Positions 27,322 to 36,056 of a DNA stretch of 64,000 nt are shown here, piece after piece. How positions within the stretch are numbered: position 1 is the stretch's first letter; every line of letters begins with the position of its first letter. The translations under genes and the position numbers were made by a program. The stretch covers positions 156,393-220,392 of the forward strand of contig NZ_KB893176.1 in the NCBI RefSeq assembly GCF_000374025.1, written 5' to 3'. This stretch comes from Spirosoma panaciterrae DSM 21099. GTDB lineage: Bacteria > Bacteroidota > Bacteroidia > Cytophagales > Spirosomataceae. The notes beneath the pieces were generated by a model. The model did no database searches, had not been told where the DNA came from, and was given only the letters and a program-made list of their open reading frames with translations.

Positions 27322-28278
27322 ATGCAAAATCTGAAGATCGCGACGGCCCAATTCGAGAATGCGAGTGGCGACAAAGCGTATAATTTACAGGTTATCAGCA
27401 ACCTGTCGGCAAAAGCTGCTCAGCAGGGTGCCCAAGTTATTGCTTTCCACGAATGCTCGGTTACCGGCTACACGTTTGCCCGACACTTATCGCGCGAACA
27501 GATGCTCGACTTAGCCGAGTACATCCCCGATGGCAACAGTATTCAGGCACTCACCCAGATTGCGAAGGCCAACGACATTGTTATTCTGGCGGGTCTGTTT
27601 GAGAAAGATCAGCAGGACCAGCTTTTTAAAGCCTACGTCTGTGTCGACAAAAATGGACTGGTTGCCAAATACCGCAAGCTGCATCCGTTTATCAATCCCC
27701 ATCTCTTACCCGGCGATTCATACGTTGTTTTCGACCTGTTGGGCTGGAAGTGCGGAATTCTGATCTGCTACGATAACAACGTTGTCGAAAATGTACGGGC
27801 TACGGCTTTGCTCGGAGCCGACATTATTTTCATGCCCCACGTGACGATGCTGACCCCCTCAACCCGGCCGGGAGCGGGTTTTGCCGACCCTGCTCTCTGG
27901 GAAAATCGCGCCAACGATCCTACCTCGCTCCGGCTGGAATTCGATGGTATGAAAGGTCGGGCCTGGCTCATGAAGTGGCTTCCTGCCCGGGCGTATGACA
28001 ATGGCATTTATGTAGTATTCTCAAACCCCATCGGCATGGACGACGATCAGCTAAAAAATGGCTGTTCGATGATCATCGACCCTTTTGGCGACGTTATTGC
28101 CGAATGCCGGGAGTTGGGCAACGATGTGGCGGTAGCCAATTGTATACCCGAAAAACTACAGCAGGCAGGTGGCTATCGGTATCGAAAAGCCCGTCGCCCC
28201 GACTTGTACCGCGACATTCTGGGCCAGGAACACACCCCCGAACAAAAAGTAGTCTGGCTAAACACGGATGCCAGCTAA
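27322..28278 (+). CDS. Carbon-nitrogen hydrolase (nitrilase/amidase superfamily)
   Basis: A 318-residue cytosolic enzyme with the complete nitrilase triad: Glu44 in FHECSVTGY, Lys119 in YRKLHPF, and the nucleophile Cys149 in CGILICYDNNVVEN. The core KIATAQFEN start and IDPFGDVIAECRELGNDVAV C-terminal strands are typical. Enzymes of this group hydrolyse amides or nitriles, such as carbamoylputrescine or omega-amides. It has no signal peptide. It appears monocistronic, ending before a strong bidirectional terminator. The substrate cannot be inferred from the local context. Confidence 0.92.
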   Translation: MQNLKIATAQFENASGDKAYNLQVISNLSAKAAQQGAQVIAFHECSVTGYTFARHLSREQMLDLAEYIPDGNSIQALTQIAKANDIVILAGLFEKDQQDQLFKAYVCVDKNGLVAKYRKLHPFINPHLLPGDSYVVFDLLGWKCGILICYDNNVVENVRATALLGADIIFMPHVTMLTPSTRPGAGFADPALWENRANDPTSLRLEFDGMKGRAWLMKWLPARAYDNGIYVVFSNPIGMDDDQLKNGCSMIIDPFGDVIAECRELGNDVAVANCIPEKLQQAGGYRYRKARRPDLYRDILGQEHTPEQKVVWLNTDAS

Positions 28279-28356
28279 CTACCCCTCAGATGCTCGTCCT
28301 GAACGATTTCGTAGTTGAATTAAAGTAGCGTATACGCTTAACGCCTGATGCCTACT

Positions 28357-28402
28357 AATAAAAAGTGGCTTAACCCAAATTTGGGTTAAGCCACTTTTTA
28401 TT
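28357..28402. terminator. Perfect 46-base palindrome, bidirectional terminator
   Basis: Bases 28357-28402 form an exact palindrome: the left arm begins AATAAAAAGTGGCTTAACCC and the right arm is its full complement, with flanking A and T runs. It is followed by T runs on both strands and lies between the convergent amidase and Gfo/Idh genes. Confidence 0.92.
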
Positions 28403-28419
28403 GATGACACTCTAATGGC

Positions 28420-29583
28420 CTATCCGGCAAATGACTCGACGCCGGTGTCTTTCCAGCTCCTTGACGACGCTGACTCCAACACGGCTTCACACACCTTCTG
28501 GGTTTCCAGCGCATCCAGGAAGGTGGGGTGACACGGTTCACTGCTCTCCAGACTCTTCAGGAAATCAGCCACCTGATGGATGAAACTGTGTTCATAACCA
28601 ATTCCTAAACCGGGTACCCACCACTTGCTCATGTAAGGCTGATCGCCATCTGTCACATGGATCGAACGCCAGCCGCGCACAATTCCTTCATCGCCATGAT
28701 CAAAATACTCCAGTCGGTTCAGATCATGCAAATCCCATCGAATGGAAGCATGTTCGCCGTTGATCTCAAAGGTGTATAATGCCTTATGGCCACGGGCGTA
28801 CCGCGTCGATTCGAATAAGCCCAACGAACCATTCGCAAAATGGCAGTGGAAAATACAGGCATCGTCAATCCCTACGGGCTGTACCTTACCCGTCAGCGCG
28901 TGCATCCGCTCTTTCACGAACGTCTCGGTCACGGCCGATACATCGGTAATAGCCCCATTGAGCCACATAGCCGTATCGATGCAGTGCGCCAGCAGATCGC
29001 CCGTTACGCCCGAGCCCGCAGCCTCTACATCCATCCGCCAGGTACCCGCCCCTCCCTGAGGCACATCGGCACTGATGGTCCAGTCTTGCAGGAAGTTGGC
29101 CCGGTAATGAAAGATCTTGCCCAGCTTTCCTGAATCCACCAGTTGTTTAGCCAGTGTAACGGCAGGTAAGCGACGGTAGTTGTACCAGACGGTATTGGCT
29201 ACGCCAGCCTGCTCAATGGCATCGACCATCTGCTGAGCCTCAGCTACTGTACGAGCCAGTGGTTTTTCGCAGAGCACCATTTTGCCAGCGGCTGCTGCTG
29301 CTAACGCGATTTCAGCATGGGAATCGTTGGGGGTACAGATGTCCACGGCATCAATATCATCGCGGGCGATGAGTGCTTTCCAGTCGGTTTCAATGGACTC
29401 ATAGCCCCATTGATCGGCAAAAGCCTGCACTTTTTCTGCATTGCGGGAGCAGACGGCTTTCAATACCGGCTTGTACGCTAATTCAGGGAAGAAATGACTG
29501 ACCTGGCTGTAGCCATTGGAGTGGGTGCGCCCCATAAAGCCTGTGCCGATCAAGCCAATGCGTAGTTCTTTTTTGGTTGACAT
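28420..29583 (-). CDS. Gfo/Idh/MocA family oxidoreductase
   Basis: A 387-residue NAD(P)-dependent enzyme, last gene of the minus-strand sugar locus. The nucleotide-binding motif is [17 protein letters not shown] (residues about 8-24) and the catalytic EKP occurs in [15 protein letters not shown]. The family oxidises sugars or their derivatives, and in loci with DUF1080 proteins it often forms or reduces 3-keto sugars. The gene order (susC, susD, cytochrome-linked dehydrogenase, DUF1080, cupin, TIM barrel, this gene) supports that role; the substrate stays unknown. The TIM-barrel gene ends 80 bases upstream. Confidence 0.93.
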   Translation of the reverse strand: MSTKKELRIGLIGTGFMGRTHSNGYSQVSHFFPELAYKPVLKAVCSRNAEKVQAFADQWGYESIETDWKALIARDDIDAVDICTPNDSHAEIALAAAAAGKMVLCEKPLARTVAEAQQMVDAIEQAGVANTVWYNYRRLPAVTLAKQLVDSGKLGKIFHYRANFLQDWTISADVPQGGAGTWRMDVEAAGSGVTGDLLAHCIDTAMWLNGAITDVSAVTETFVKERMHALTGKVQPVGIDDACIFHCHFANGSLGLFESTRYARGHKALYTFEINGEHASIRWDLHDLNRLEYFDHGDEGIVRGWRSIHVTDGDQPYMSKWWVPGLGIGYEHSFIHQVADFLKSLESSEPCHPTFLDALETQKVCEAVLESASSRSWKDTGVESFAG

Positions 29584-29663
29584 AAATTGATGTAAGGGAT
29601 TTTTAGGTAGAGATCAGCTCGCCGTTGTGGCCATACCTGGCATCTCTATACTAGGTGCTGTTT

Positions 29664-30695
29664 CTATGCTTCGTACCAGCCGTGAGCCTGACGTACTTTG
29701 ATCATCGTTGCCAGCACGTCATTCCAGGTTTGTTGTTTGAGCATCACGTCGTTGGGGAACATACAGCCGTCCCAGCAAATATGCCGGAAAGCTTTTGTCA
29801 ACTCGCCATTCTCATTGCGCAGCCAGTAGCCTGCATCGTGTACAATGTCGAGCTTCCCGTTGGGGTCCAGCGCCTGGCAGTGACGTCCTGTTTTATCGTG
29901 AGAGCCCGAGCCAAATACCGTCCCATCGTTCTGCGCGACGTGGAAGTCAATTGTCCAGGGGCGTAGGGCGGCTGTCACCTTCTTCAGAGCCTCCGAAAGG
30001 GCTTCCCGGTCGCTCCAGTCGAAATCAGGCGGCAGAATGCGATCTTCGGGACTATTGTAGCCCAGGGTGTAGAGTAAGGTATGAGCCATGTCGGCCTGGA
30101 AGCCCATATTAGGCCGGTTCACCGCAACCAGTGTATCGACCATCGCTTTCCAGCTGTGCATTCCTCCCCAGCAGATTTCGCCTTCGGCGGCCAGTTTCTC
30201 ACCATAGTCGGCGGCCACATCACAGGCCTGCTGGAAAGTCGACACAATGAGTTTGCTGTTGCCAACCGGGTCCACCGCCCAGTCGTGGGGCGAACTGGCC
30301 GAATCGATGCGAACCACACCGCTGGGCCGAACTCCCAACTCCGTTAAGCGCTGCCCGATGTGGCAGGATTTACGCACCATTTCGACAAACTGAGCCCGTT
30401 GTTCTGGACTACCCATGGCTGGCCCGCCCCAGATAGGCGCTACCAGCGAGCCGATTTTAAGGTTATAGCCGCCTACTTTATCGGCCAGCCGCTTAATATC
30501 ATCGTCGGACAGGTTGACATCAATGTGCTCAAAGAGAGCCAGATCGACCCCATCGAATTTAACCCCATCGACTTCGGCATTAGCCGTCAACTGGAGCATG
30601 GTATCGAAGTCGATAACGGGCTCGGAGTCGGGTCCTTTGCCGACTACACCGGGCCACATGGCATTGTGGAGTTTAGGATAGTTATTCTGGTTCAT
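29664..30695 (-). CDS. Sugar phosphate isomerase/epimerase-like TIM-barrel protein
   Basis: A 343-residue protein of the AP_endonuc_2 / xylose-isomerase-like fold. Typical strand ends are VKFDGVDLALFEHIDVN, GGYNLKIGSLVAPIWGG, ICWGGMHSWKAMVDTL, MGFQADMAHTLLY (metal ligand Asp and His) and WTIDFHVAQNDGTVFG. The order of acidic and His residues suits a divalent-metal isomerase or epimerase. In 3-keto-sugar loci such proteins isomerise or eliminate keto-glycosides. It lies between the cupin and Gfo/Idh genes on the same strand. The substrate is inferred only from this context. Confidence 0.88.
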   Translation of the reverse strand: MNQNNYPKLHNAMWPGVVGKGPDSEPVIDFDTMLQLTANAEVDGVKFDGVDLALFEHIDVNLSDDDIKRLADKVGGYNLKIGSLVAPIWGGPAMGSPEQRAQFVEMVRKSCHIGQRLTELGVRPSGVVRIDSASSPHDWAVDPVGNSKLIVSTFQQACDVAADYGEKLAAEGEICWGGMHSWKAMVDTLVAVNRPNMGFQADMAHTLLYTLGYNSPEDRILPPDFDWSDREALSEALKKVTAALRPWTIDFHVAQNDGTVFGSGSHDKTGRHCQALDPNGKLDIVHDAGYWLRNENGELTKAFRHICWDGCMFPNDVMLKQQTWNDVLATMIKVRQAHGWYEA

Positions 30696-30731
30696 GGAAA
30701 GAGAACTGTTTGAAGGTTTTAGGTAAAACGC

Positions 30732-30830
30732 TAACCCAGAGATTCGTCGAAAAACTACAAAGATTCACAGAGATTTCAGAAAAACTCCGTGTAATTTCCC
30801 TCTTCTTTTTGGACCTCTGTGTTGTTTTTT
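30732..30830. repeat. Degenerate palindromic element (CACAGAGATT words)
   Basis: Words such as CACAGAGATT (left) and CCTCTGTGTTG (right) form a weak inverted repeat with many mismatches between the cupin and TIM-barrel genes. It resembles the other intergenic palindromes in kind but is too degraded to define arms precisely. Confidence 0.35.
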
Positions 30831-32064
30831 ACACTGCGCTCAGGTCCAGATCGGGATTGGCCGGGCCAAAGTGCTTTAGCATTACAATGGGGTCGGTGGA
30901 GGACGGGTTGACAATGGTGACGCCTTCCATAGCCGCCTGCTCACTAACGAAGAATTCGTCGTTCGTCAGTTGACCATACCGGATCATGGTTGGGGTTTCA
31001 ATGTCCCATACCCCCAGCTTCCCATGTCCCTGCATCATAATCAGCCCATAGGCCGCACTGTCCTTGATGGTAACCGTTTGACCAGGAAATACGGTGAGTT
31101 CTTTGGCGCTAAATGCCTCGTTTTTATAACAAACCCATACTTCGCGATAGCCTTCAGCCGCCATTTCGGCTTCATCACGGACAGGCTTAGGACGCATAAA
31201 GCGGTTCGCCATCATTTGTGGGTCGGTGTTCAGATCCCAGTCGATGGCTTCCATGAGCTGGTCGTAATCGCCAATCCGGTCTTTTGGCGTACCATTCCAG
31301 AGCAGCTCTTCAGGTATGATGGCTTCGTTGACCAGCGATTGGTACATGGCAAATACATCGGAGGCTTTCTGGGGTTCATAGGTACACAGGCTACCCGGTG
31401 CATGCAGCAAACCTGGCGGTACATCCCAGCCTGTGCCCGGTTCGAGCCGGTAAGCCGACGAATAGTTGGTAATCTTGTTATCACCTTTGGTGAAGTTCTG
31501 AAGGCACTCCTTGATCTGCTCTTTCGTAGTACCGGGAGCGATACCAATGAAGGTGTAGGGGAAATCACCACCGTGATTGTTCACCTGTGGTGGAAAGTAA
31601 TACGCTTCAGGTTTACCCAACTGACCAATGAGGGCTGCCTGCTCATCGTTGTGATGAAGGTGATGCGGCAGCGGTCCCATGTTATCAAAGAATTTGGAAT
31701 ACATCGGCCAGCTTTGATACTGATCCCAGAGACGATCGCCGATCAGTTCACCTTTGAGTTCATCAACGGCGTCTTTGAGCAAAAACTGAACTTCCGTACC
31801 GTCTTCATCAGTGAAAACGATATGACTCAATCCTTCGTTTTCGCCGGTAAGAGGACCATTTTTAGCGGGAGTAGTCGAAGAGAACCAGCGTTCATCGATA
31901 CCGCCCCGCTCTCCTCCCAGCACATAGTAATCGTCGGGATGGAGTTTGATACGTCGACCGGGTACGCAGAAGGATCGGGGTACCCAGGTAGGGGTTAGTC
32001 GCAGAACGCCCTTACCTTGTTCCAATGCTTTTTTTGCTACACTAACTGCTGAGGTTGTTTCCAT
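30829..32064 (-). CDS. Cupin-fold protein of the 3-keto-sugar locus
   Basis: A 411-residue cytosolic protein. A metal-binding cupin motif is visible as PHHLHHNDEQA (about residues 133-143), followed by other strand-rich regions (YYFPPQVNNHGGDFPYTFIG, VPPGLLHAPGS with a later His, and FPGQTVTIKDSAAYGLIMMQGHGKLGVW in a second cupin-like half). This two-cupin arrangement resembles class I mannose-6-phosphate isomerases or related sugar isomerases. The gene lies between DUF1080 and TIM-barrel genes, consistent with sugar isomerisation. I am less sure of the reaction than of the fold. Confidence 0.78.
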   Translation of the reverse strand: METTSAVSVAKKALEQGKGVLRLTPTWVPRSFCVPGRRIKLHPDDYYVLGGERGGIDERWFSSTTPAKNGPLTGENEGLSHIVFTDEDGTEVQFLLKDAVDELKGELIGDRLWDQYQSWPMYSKFFDNMGPLPHHLHHNDEQAALIGQLGKPEAYYFPPQVNNHGGDFPYTFIGIAPGTTKEQIKECLQNFTKGDNKITNYSSAYRLEPGTGWDVPPGLLHAPGSLCTYEPQKASDVFAMYQSLVNEAIIPEELLWNGTPKDRIGDYDQLMEAIDWDLNTDPQMMANRFMRPKPVRDEAEMAAEGYREVWVCYKNEAFSAKELTVFPGQTVTIKDSAAYGLIMMQGHGKLGVWDIETPTMIRYGQLTNDEFFVSEQAAMEGVTIVNPSSTDPIVMLKHFGPANPDLDLSAV

Positions 32065-32160
32065 TAATCAATAAGCAATTGTTTTATTATAAATAACCTG
32101 ACAGGGATTGGGCCAAGGTGGCTCTAAAACGATTCGTCACCCCTATCCATTTGTATACAC

Positions 32161-32934
32161 TTATAACTGTTTTATCATCAAATTCCGGTATTGTACCTTC
32201 ATGGGCGGTCCTACGTGCACCTGCACGCCCAGTAGCCCTTTGGCTTTTCGGTTCACCGTATCATCGTCTGTCACTTCACTCATCAGCACATCATTGATGT
32301 AGTGTTGTAAACGATTGCCTTTGATCACTAAATGGAACGTGTTCCAATCTTCGCTTTTGATAAGTGTTTTGAGTGAATCGGAGCTGCCCAGCGACCCCGT
32401 GACAGTCATTCCGGTCCAGGCATTGCCTTTTACATTGGCCCGCACGGCTTCCGGTGTATTTTCTCCCGTGTAAGGTGCAATGGTCGTTTTCTGTCCGCGA
32501 TAGGCCAGTGTGGTCCGTTTACGCTCCTCGTAGTTTTGGCCGGTGTATCGTATTTTGCCATCAATATCAGCCTGATACCCCTTGAGGGCAAACGGAATAT
32601 CGGGCAGTCGATCACTCCGATAATTGATCCCTGAGTTCCCGGCTTCGGTAATCTTGAATTCTCCTTTTAGCTCAAAATCGGCAGGCTCCCCGCCCTGCCA
32701 GATGATAAACGAATTCGTTTTCAGCAATTTTTCAGGCGTTATTTCTCCAGTCAGACAGCCATCCTCAACCCGCCAGTAGTTTGGGTCACCATCCCAGCCT
32801 TTCAGCGTCTTCCCGTCGAAGATGGAAACAAACCCGTCTTTCTTTTTCTGCGCTATGCAGGATGTGCTGGTACCCGCGATCCCCAAAGCTGCCACGAGAA
32901 GCAGTACAGCGCTGAGATTTCTTTTTCTTACCAT
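32161..32934 (-). CDS. DUF1080 protein (3-keto-glycoside hydrolase type)
   Basis: A 257-residue exported protein. It has a signal sequence (LSAVLLLVAALGIAGTSTSC) with a possible lipobox Cys near residue 26. The DUF1080 hallmark FDGKTLKGW (about residues 39-47) begins a beta-jelly-roll domain, and further conserved stretches are ITEAGNSGINYRSDR and GYQADIDG. DUF1080 proteins are known in Bacteroides to cleave 3-keto-disaccharides or glycosides. Together with the PVC-type dehydrogenase upstream, this suggests periplasmic oxidation and hydrolysis of a glycoside. The stem-loop at 32963-33029 separates the two genes. Confidence 0.9.
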   Translation of the reverse strand: MVRKRNLSAVLLLVAALGIAGTSTSCIAQKKKDGFVSIFDGKTLKGWDGDPNYWRVEDGCLTGEITPEKLLKTNSFIIWQGGEPADFELKGEFKITEAGNSGINYRSDRLPDIPFALKGYQADIDGKIRYTGQNYEERKRTTLAYRGQKTTIAPYTGENTPEAVRANVKGNAWTGMTVTGSLGSSDSLKTLIKSEDWNTFHLVIKGNRLQHYINDVLMSEVTDDDTVNRKAKGLLGVQVHVGPPMKVQYRNLMIKQL

Positions 32935-32962
32935 ATCAAAATTTCGTTAAAACCAGGCAGTC

Positions 32963-33029
32963 TTTGTCATGCTGAGGAACGAAGCACCTTCGGTAACTGA
33001 GAAGATGCTTCGTTCCTCAGCATGACAAA
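32963..33029. repeat. Palindrome, second copy of the GTCATGCTGA family
   Basis: The arms 32963-32991 and 33001-33029 are reverse complements at 28 of 29 positions. They share GTCATGCTGA and AAGCATCTTC with the inner palindrome at 1792-1884. The bases between those words differ in both arms together (GG..CG here versus CG..GG there), so pairing is kept. It lies between the DUF1080 gene and the upstream dehydrogenase gene. Confidence 0.85.
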
Positions 33030-33065
33030 AGCCTCAATTTACGGTCTAATTCTAAAAACTACTTA

Positions 33066-35771
33066 TTACTTACCCTTCGATCCACCCGCACCTTTGTACA
33101 CGTCACTATCCTGCTTTCCGCCCGACTTCAGGTAAGCGATCAGATCGGTTAACTCGCCTGGATTCAGGCTGTTGATCAGCCCCGGCAACATAATCGAAAC
33201 GGTCGAATTCTTTTTCGATATGACATCCTTCTTAGGAATTTTCCGAAGGAAATCAGGAGCGAATGGGTTCTGCGAAATCGAATAGTTCACCTTATCCTCA
33301 CTCACGAGCCGCCCCAGAACCGACTGCCCATTTTTCAGCGTGAAAATGGTCGATGCGTACTGATCCGAAATGGCTTTGTCGGGGTTGATGATCGCATCCA
33401 GAATGTCCTTATTCGAGAAGCGAGTTCCCAGTTGAGTCAGATCGGGGCCAATATCTCCACCCTGACCACCCATCGAGTGGCAACGGCTGCACAAAATAGC
33501 AGAGTAGATTTTCCGACCTCTATCGAAGTCGAGCGAGGCCACAAGACCTGTGTCGACGGCTGCCACGGCATTATCCAGTTTCCACTGCCGTCCGGGCCCT
33601 TTTGGCGAATAGTCGCTGACAATATCGTTGCCGGATGTGGTCAACAAATCGGCACCAGATAGCTTGTTGTATTTTTCGAACTGGTCTTTCGGCACATGCG
33701 CCAGCGCCAGTTTACGGGCTCTGTCGATAAAGCCAATATAACTCCGGCCACCCTGGAATTTGAATCCATTCGCAAACCAGGTAAAGTATTTATTCCGCAG
33801 CTCGGGTGTCCAGCCCGCATCGGCACGGCTTAGCATAACCGCATAGAATGTCTGTTGAAGGGGCGGAACTTTCTCCAGCATTTTGGCAATATCGAGTCCA
33901 TACTGCGGGTTTCGCAGGATCAGGTCCGACGAGGCCGTAGCGGTTTCAAGGCCGAGATCGTGGCTACCGGGCTCATCCTTAATATCCATCAGGGCCAGCG
34001 TTTTATTCACGACGCCTGGGGCATCGAGAGAAATAAGCACCCGGCTCAGCCCCCGGTTCATCAGAGCCGTTTTGGCGGGATAATGCGGATTCAGGTACGC
34101 AATGACCCGATCTTTATCGGCCCCTTCGGGCATACCCATGCGCAGGCATATCAATTCAATAGCCCGGCATAAATCAAACTGCTGCGATTCGGGCAGTTGA
34201 CCATAGTTGATCTTTAGCAGCGCGTTCAGGAGTTTGCTTTTTTGCGAAGCATCGCCCTGTCTGGCCAGTGCAACCGCCGACTGGATCAGCCGCTGGGGAT
34301 CGGTTTCGGTAAAGACTTTGTCCTGCCACTGAGCCACGGGCTGGTGTTCAACCGCAATACGGGCCGCATACCGTACAAATCGGTCGGGGCTGTTCAGATT
34401 AGGCCAGGCCGCAGCAATAGCCGCTGGATTGGCACCATGATGGTACTGCTCCAGTTGAGTCCGAAGCTGATGCTCTTTTGTCAGAACAGGTGCCTTCGCC
34501 ACAGGAGCTACCGATTCTGTTCCGGTATAGGTAACCCGGTAAAGATCCGACTCTAAACGGCGACCTCCGGTCAGGAAATACAACGCGCCATCTGGTCCGA
34601 ACATACCATCGGTCAAAGGCAGTGGTGAGCCTGAAATAAACTCTTCCCGTTCGGCTTCATAGGTTGCTCCTTTCGGTTTCAGGTAAATCGAATAGATGAT
34701 CCCGAAACTCCAGTCGAAGGCAAACAATGACTGGCGATACCGTTGCGGGAACCGGGCATTATCGCCATAAACCAGATTGGTGGGCGAGCCCTGGCCAATG
34801 TTCAAGACAGGTGGTAAATTATCGGGATTGCTGGGTAGCCACTTCCCATTTCCTGTACGCCAGCCAAACTCAGCCCCGCTGGTAACGTGGCAAATACGCG
34901 TTGGGCGATACCAGGGCAGACCAAAATCCCACTCCATATCCGAATCATAGGCGAACATATCGCCCGCTTCGTTGAAGGCAATATCGAACGCATTTCGGAA
35001 ACCAGCCGCCATTAGCTCCCACCGCTTTCCTTCCGGATCAACATTGGCGATCCAGCCGCCTGGTGCCATCCGGTCGTTGGCATGACCACGCGGGTCTTTT
35101 ATCTGCGGAAACAGGTTATCTTCTTTCCAGTTGGACGGTAACCGATAGGCATCCATTTGGGGCACATCGGTATGGTTACCAGAAATGACGTATAAGGATT
35201 TCTTATCGGGCGAAAGTTTTATACTGTGCGGACCGTGTTCGCCTTCGCCTTTCAGGGATTTCAGTAAGGTTACGGTTTCGAACTGGTCATCGCCATTAGT
35301 ATCCTGAAGCCGGTAGAGTCCACTGCCTTTACCAAAGTTCTTGTTCTCCCGGTTATTCACCATCACATAGAGGCTATTGAAGGCATATAACAAGCCTTGC
35401 GCATAGCCCATACCGATGGTGGTATCGCCCGGCTGGACATTACCGACTTTAAGTTTCTCGATTTTGGGTTGCGACGAACCGGAGCCTATCGGCGGTAATT
35501 CCAATCGATACAACGAGCCGTATTGATCGGAGGTAATCATCCGGCCTTTGTCGTCGAATGTCATGGCAACCCATGATCCCATCTTATTCTCAGAAGGACT
35601 GTACAAGTGTTCGGCTTTAAAACCGGGCAGAAGTTTCAGTTTGTCGATTTTAGGGTTCTGCGGATCGACCGTTGTGATGGCTGCTTCCTGCATGGTAATC
35701 CAGGATGTCCCCAGCAGGACAATCGCAGCAACCACCATAGCTAATCGGACAGGTCTGTACGTCAAAAACAT
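33066..35771 (-). CDS. PVC-type membrane-bound dehydrogenase with C-terminal cytochrome c (haem-binding) domain
   Basis: A 901-residue exported protein with a hydrophobic start (LAMVVAAIVLLGTSWITM). The N-terminal half is a six-bladed GSDH-like propeller (LKLLPGFKAEHLYSPSENK, FDIAFNEAGDMFAYDSDMEWDFGLPW). The middle is a HEAT-like helical region. The C-terminus carries the haem motif CSRCH (Cys761, Cys764, His765) with GGQGGDIGPDLTQLG and YASTIFTLKNG typical of the TIGR02603 haem-binding domain. It is likely to oxidise a sugar with electrons passed through cytochrome c. In this locus it could make the 3-keto glycoside that the DUF1080 protein cleaves. Confidence 0.92.
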   Translation of the reverse strand: MFLTYRPVRLAMVVAAIVLLGTSWITMQEAAITTVDPQNPKIDKLKLLPGFKAEHLYSPSENKMGSWVAMTFDDKGRMITSDQYGSLYRLELPPIGSGSSQPKIEKLKVGNVQPGDTTIGMGYAQGLLYAFNSLYVMVNNRENKNFGKGSGLYRLQDTNGDDQFETVTLLKSLKGEGEHGPHSIKLSPDKKSLYVISGNHTDVPQMDAYRLPSNWKEDNLFPQIKDPRGHANDRMAPGGWIANVDPEGKRWELMAAGFRNAFDIAFNEAGDMFAYDSDMEWDFGLPWYRPTRICHVTSGAEFGWRTGNGKWLPSNPDNLPPVLNIGQGSPTNLVYGDNARFPQRYRQSLFAFDWSFGIIYSIYLKPKGATYEAEREEFISGSPLPLTDGMFGPDGALYFLTGGRRLESDLYRVTYTGTESVAPVAKAPVLTKEHQLRTQLEQYHHGANPAAIAAAWPNLNSPDRFVRYAARIAVEHQPVAQWQDKVFTETDPQRLIQSAVALARQGDASQKSKLLNALLKINYGQLPESQQFDLCRAIELICLRMGMPEGADKDRVIAYLNPHYPAKTALMNRGLSRVLISLDAPGVVNKTLALMDIKDEPGSHDLGLETATASSDLILRNPQYGLDIAKMLEKVPPLQQTFYAVMLSRADAGWTPELRNKYFTWFANGFKFQGGRSYIGFIDRARKLALAHVPKDQFEKYNKLSGADLLTTSGNDIVSDYSPKGPGRQWKLDNAVAAVDTGLVASLDFDRGRKIYSAILCSRCHSMGGQGGDIGPDLTQLGTRFSNKDILDAIINPDKAISDQYASTIFTLKNGQSVLGRLVSEDKVNYSISQNPFAPDFLRKIPKKDVISKKNSTVSIMLPGLINSLNPGELTDLIAYLKSGGKQDSDVYKGAGGSKGK

Positions 35772-35904
35772 AATAATATTGAGTAATTAAGTGTCAACAC
35801 GTCTATTGAGTGGCTGTCAGTTTGCGGATTGACGATAGGGTCCAGGCTTACAAAAGCACAGGCCGTTGAGGTTTTACCGCCCTTACTGGATGAATAAATA
35901 CATG

Positions 35905-35937
35905 AAAAAAGAAGCAGAGCCGATACGAATCTGCTTC
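35905..35937 (-). terminator. Rho-independent terminator (minus strand)
   Basis: GAAGCAGA (35911-35918) pairs with TCTGCTTC (35930-35937) around an 11-base loop. Read on the minus strand it is followed by TTTTTT (35905-35910). It lies after the susD gene, so part of the susCD transcript probably stops here. Confidence 0.75.
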
Positions 35938-36012
35938 TATATACTCCATTACCAACCTATATTAATGCGTGAAATCAGCCCAAATGGGCTACTCGTCTTT
36001 AGAAGAAATTTA

Positions 36013-36050
36013 TCACTCCTTCCACTTCCAGCTGGAAGCGGAAGGAGTGA
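36013..36050. repeat. Hairpin directly after the susD stop
   Basis: The 38 bases 36013-36050 form a palindrome with one mismatch (left arm TCACTCCTTCCACTTCCAG). It ends six bases from the susD stop and probably stabilises the 3' end of susCD mRNA, or works with the terminator at 35905-35937. Confidence 0.75.
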
Positions 36051-36056
36051 AGTATA

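Noticed and set aside
30970..31998. A 342-codon plus-strand frame antisense to the cupin gene
   Set aside because: The cupin protein on the other strand has a metal motif and context, while this frame has no recognisable features.
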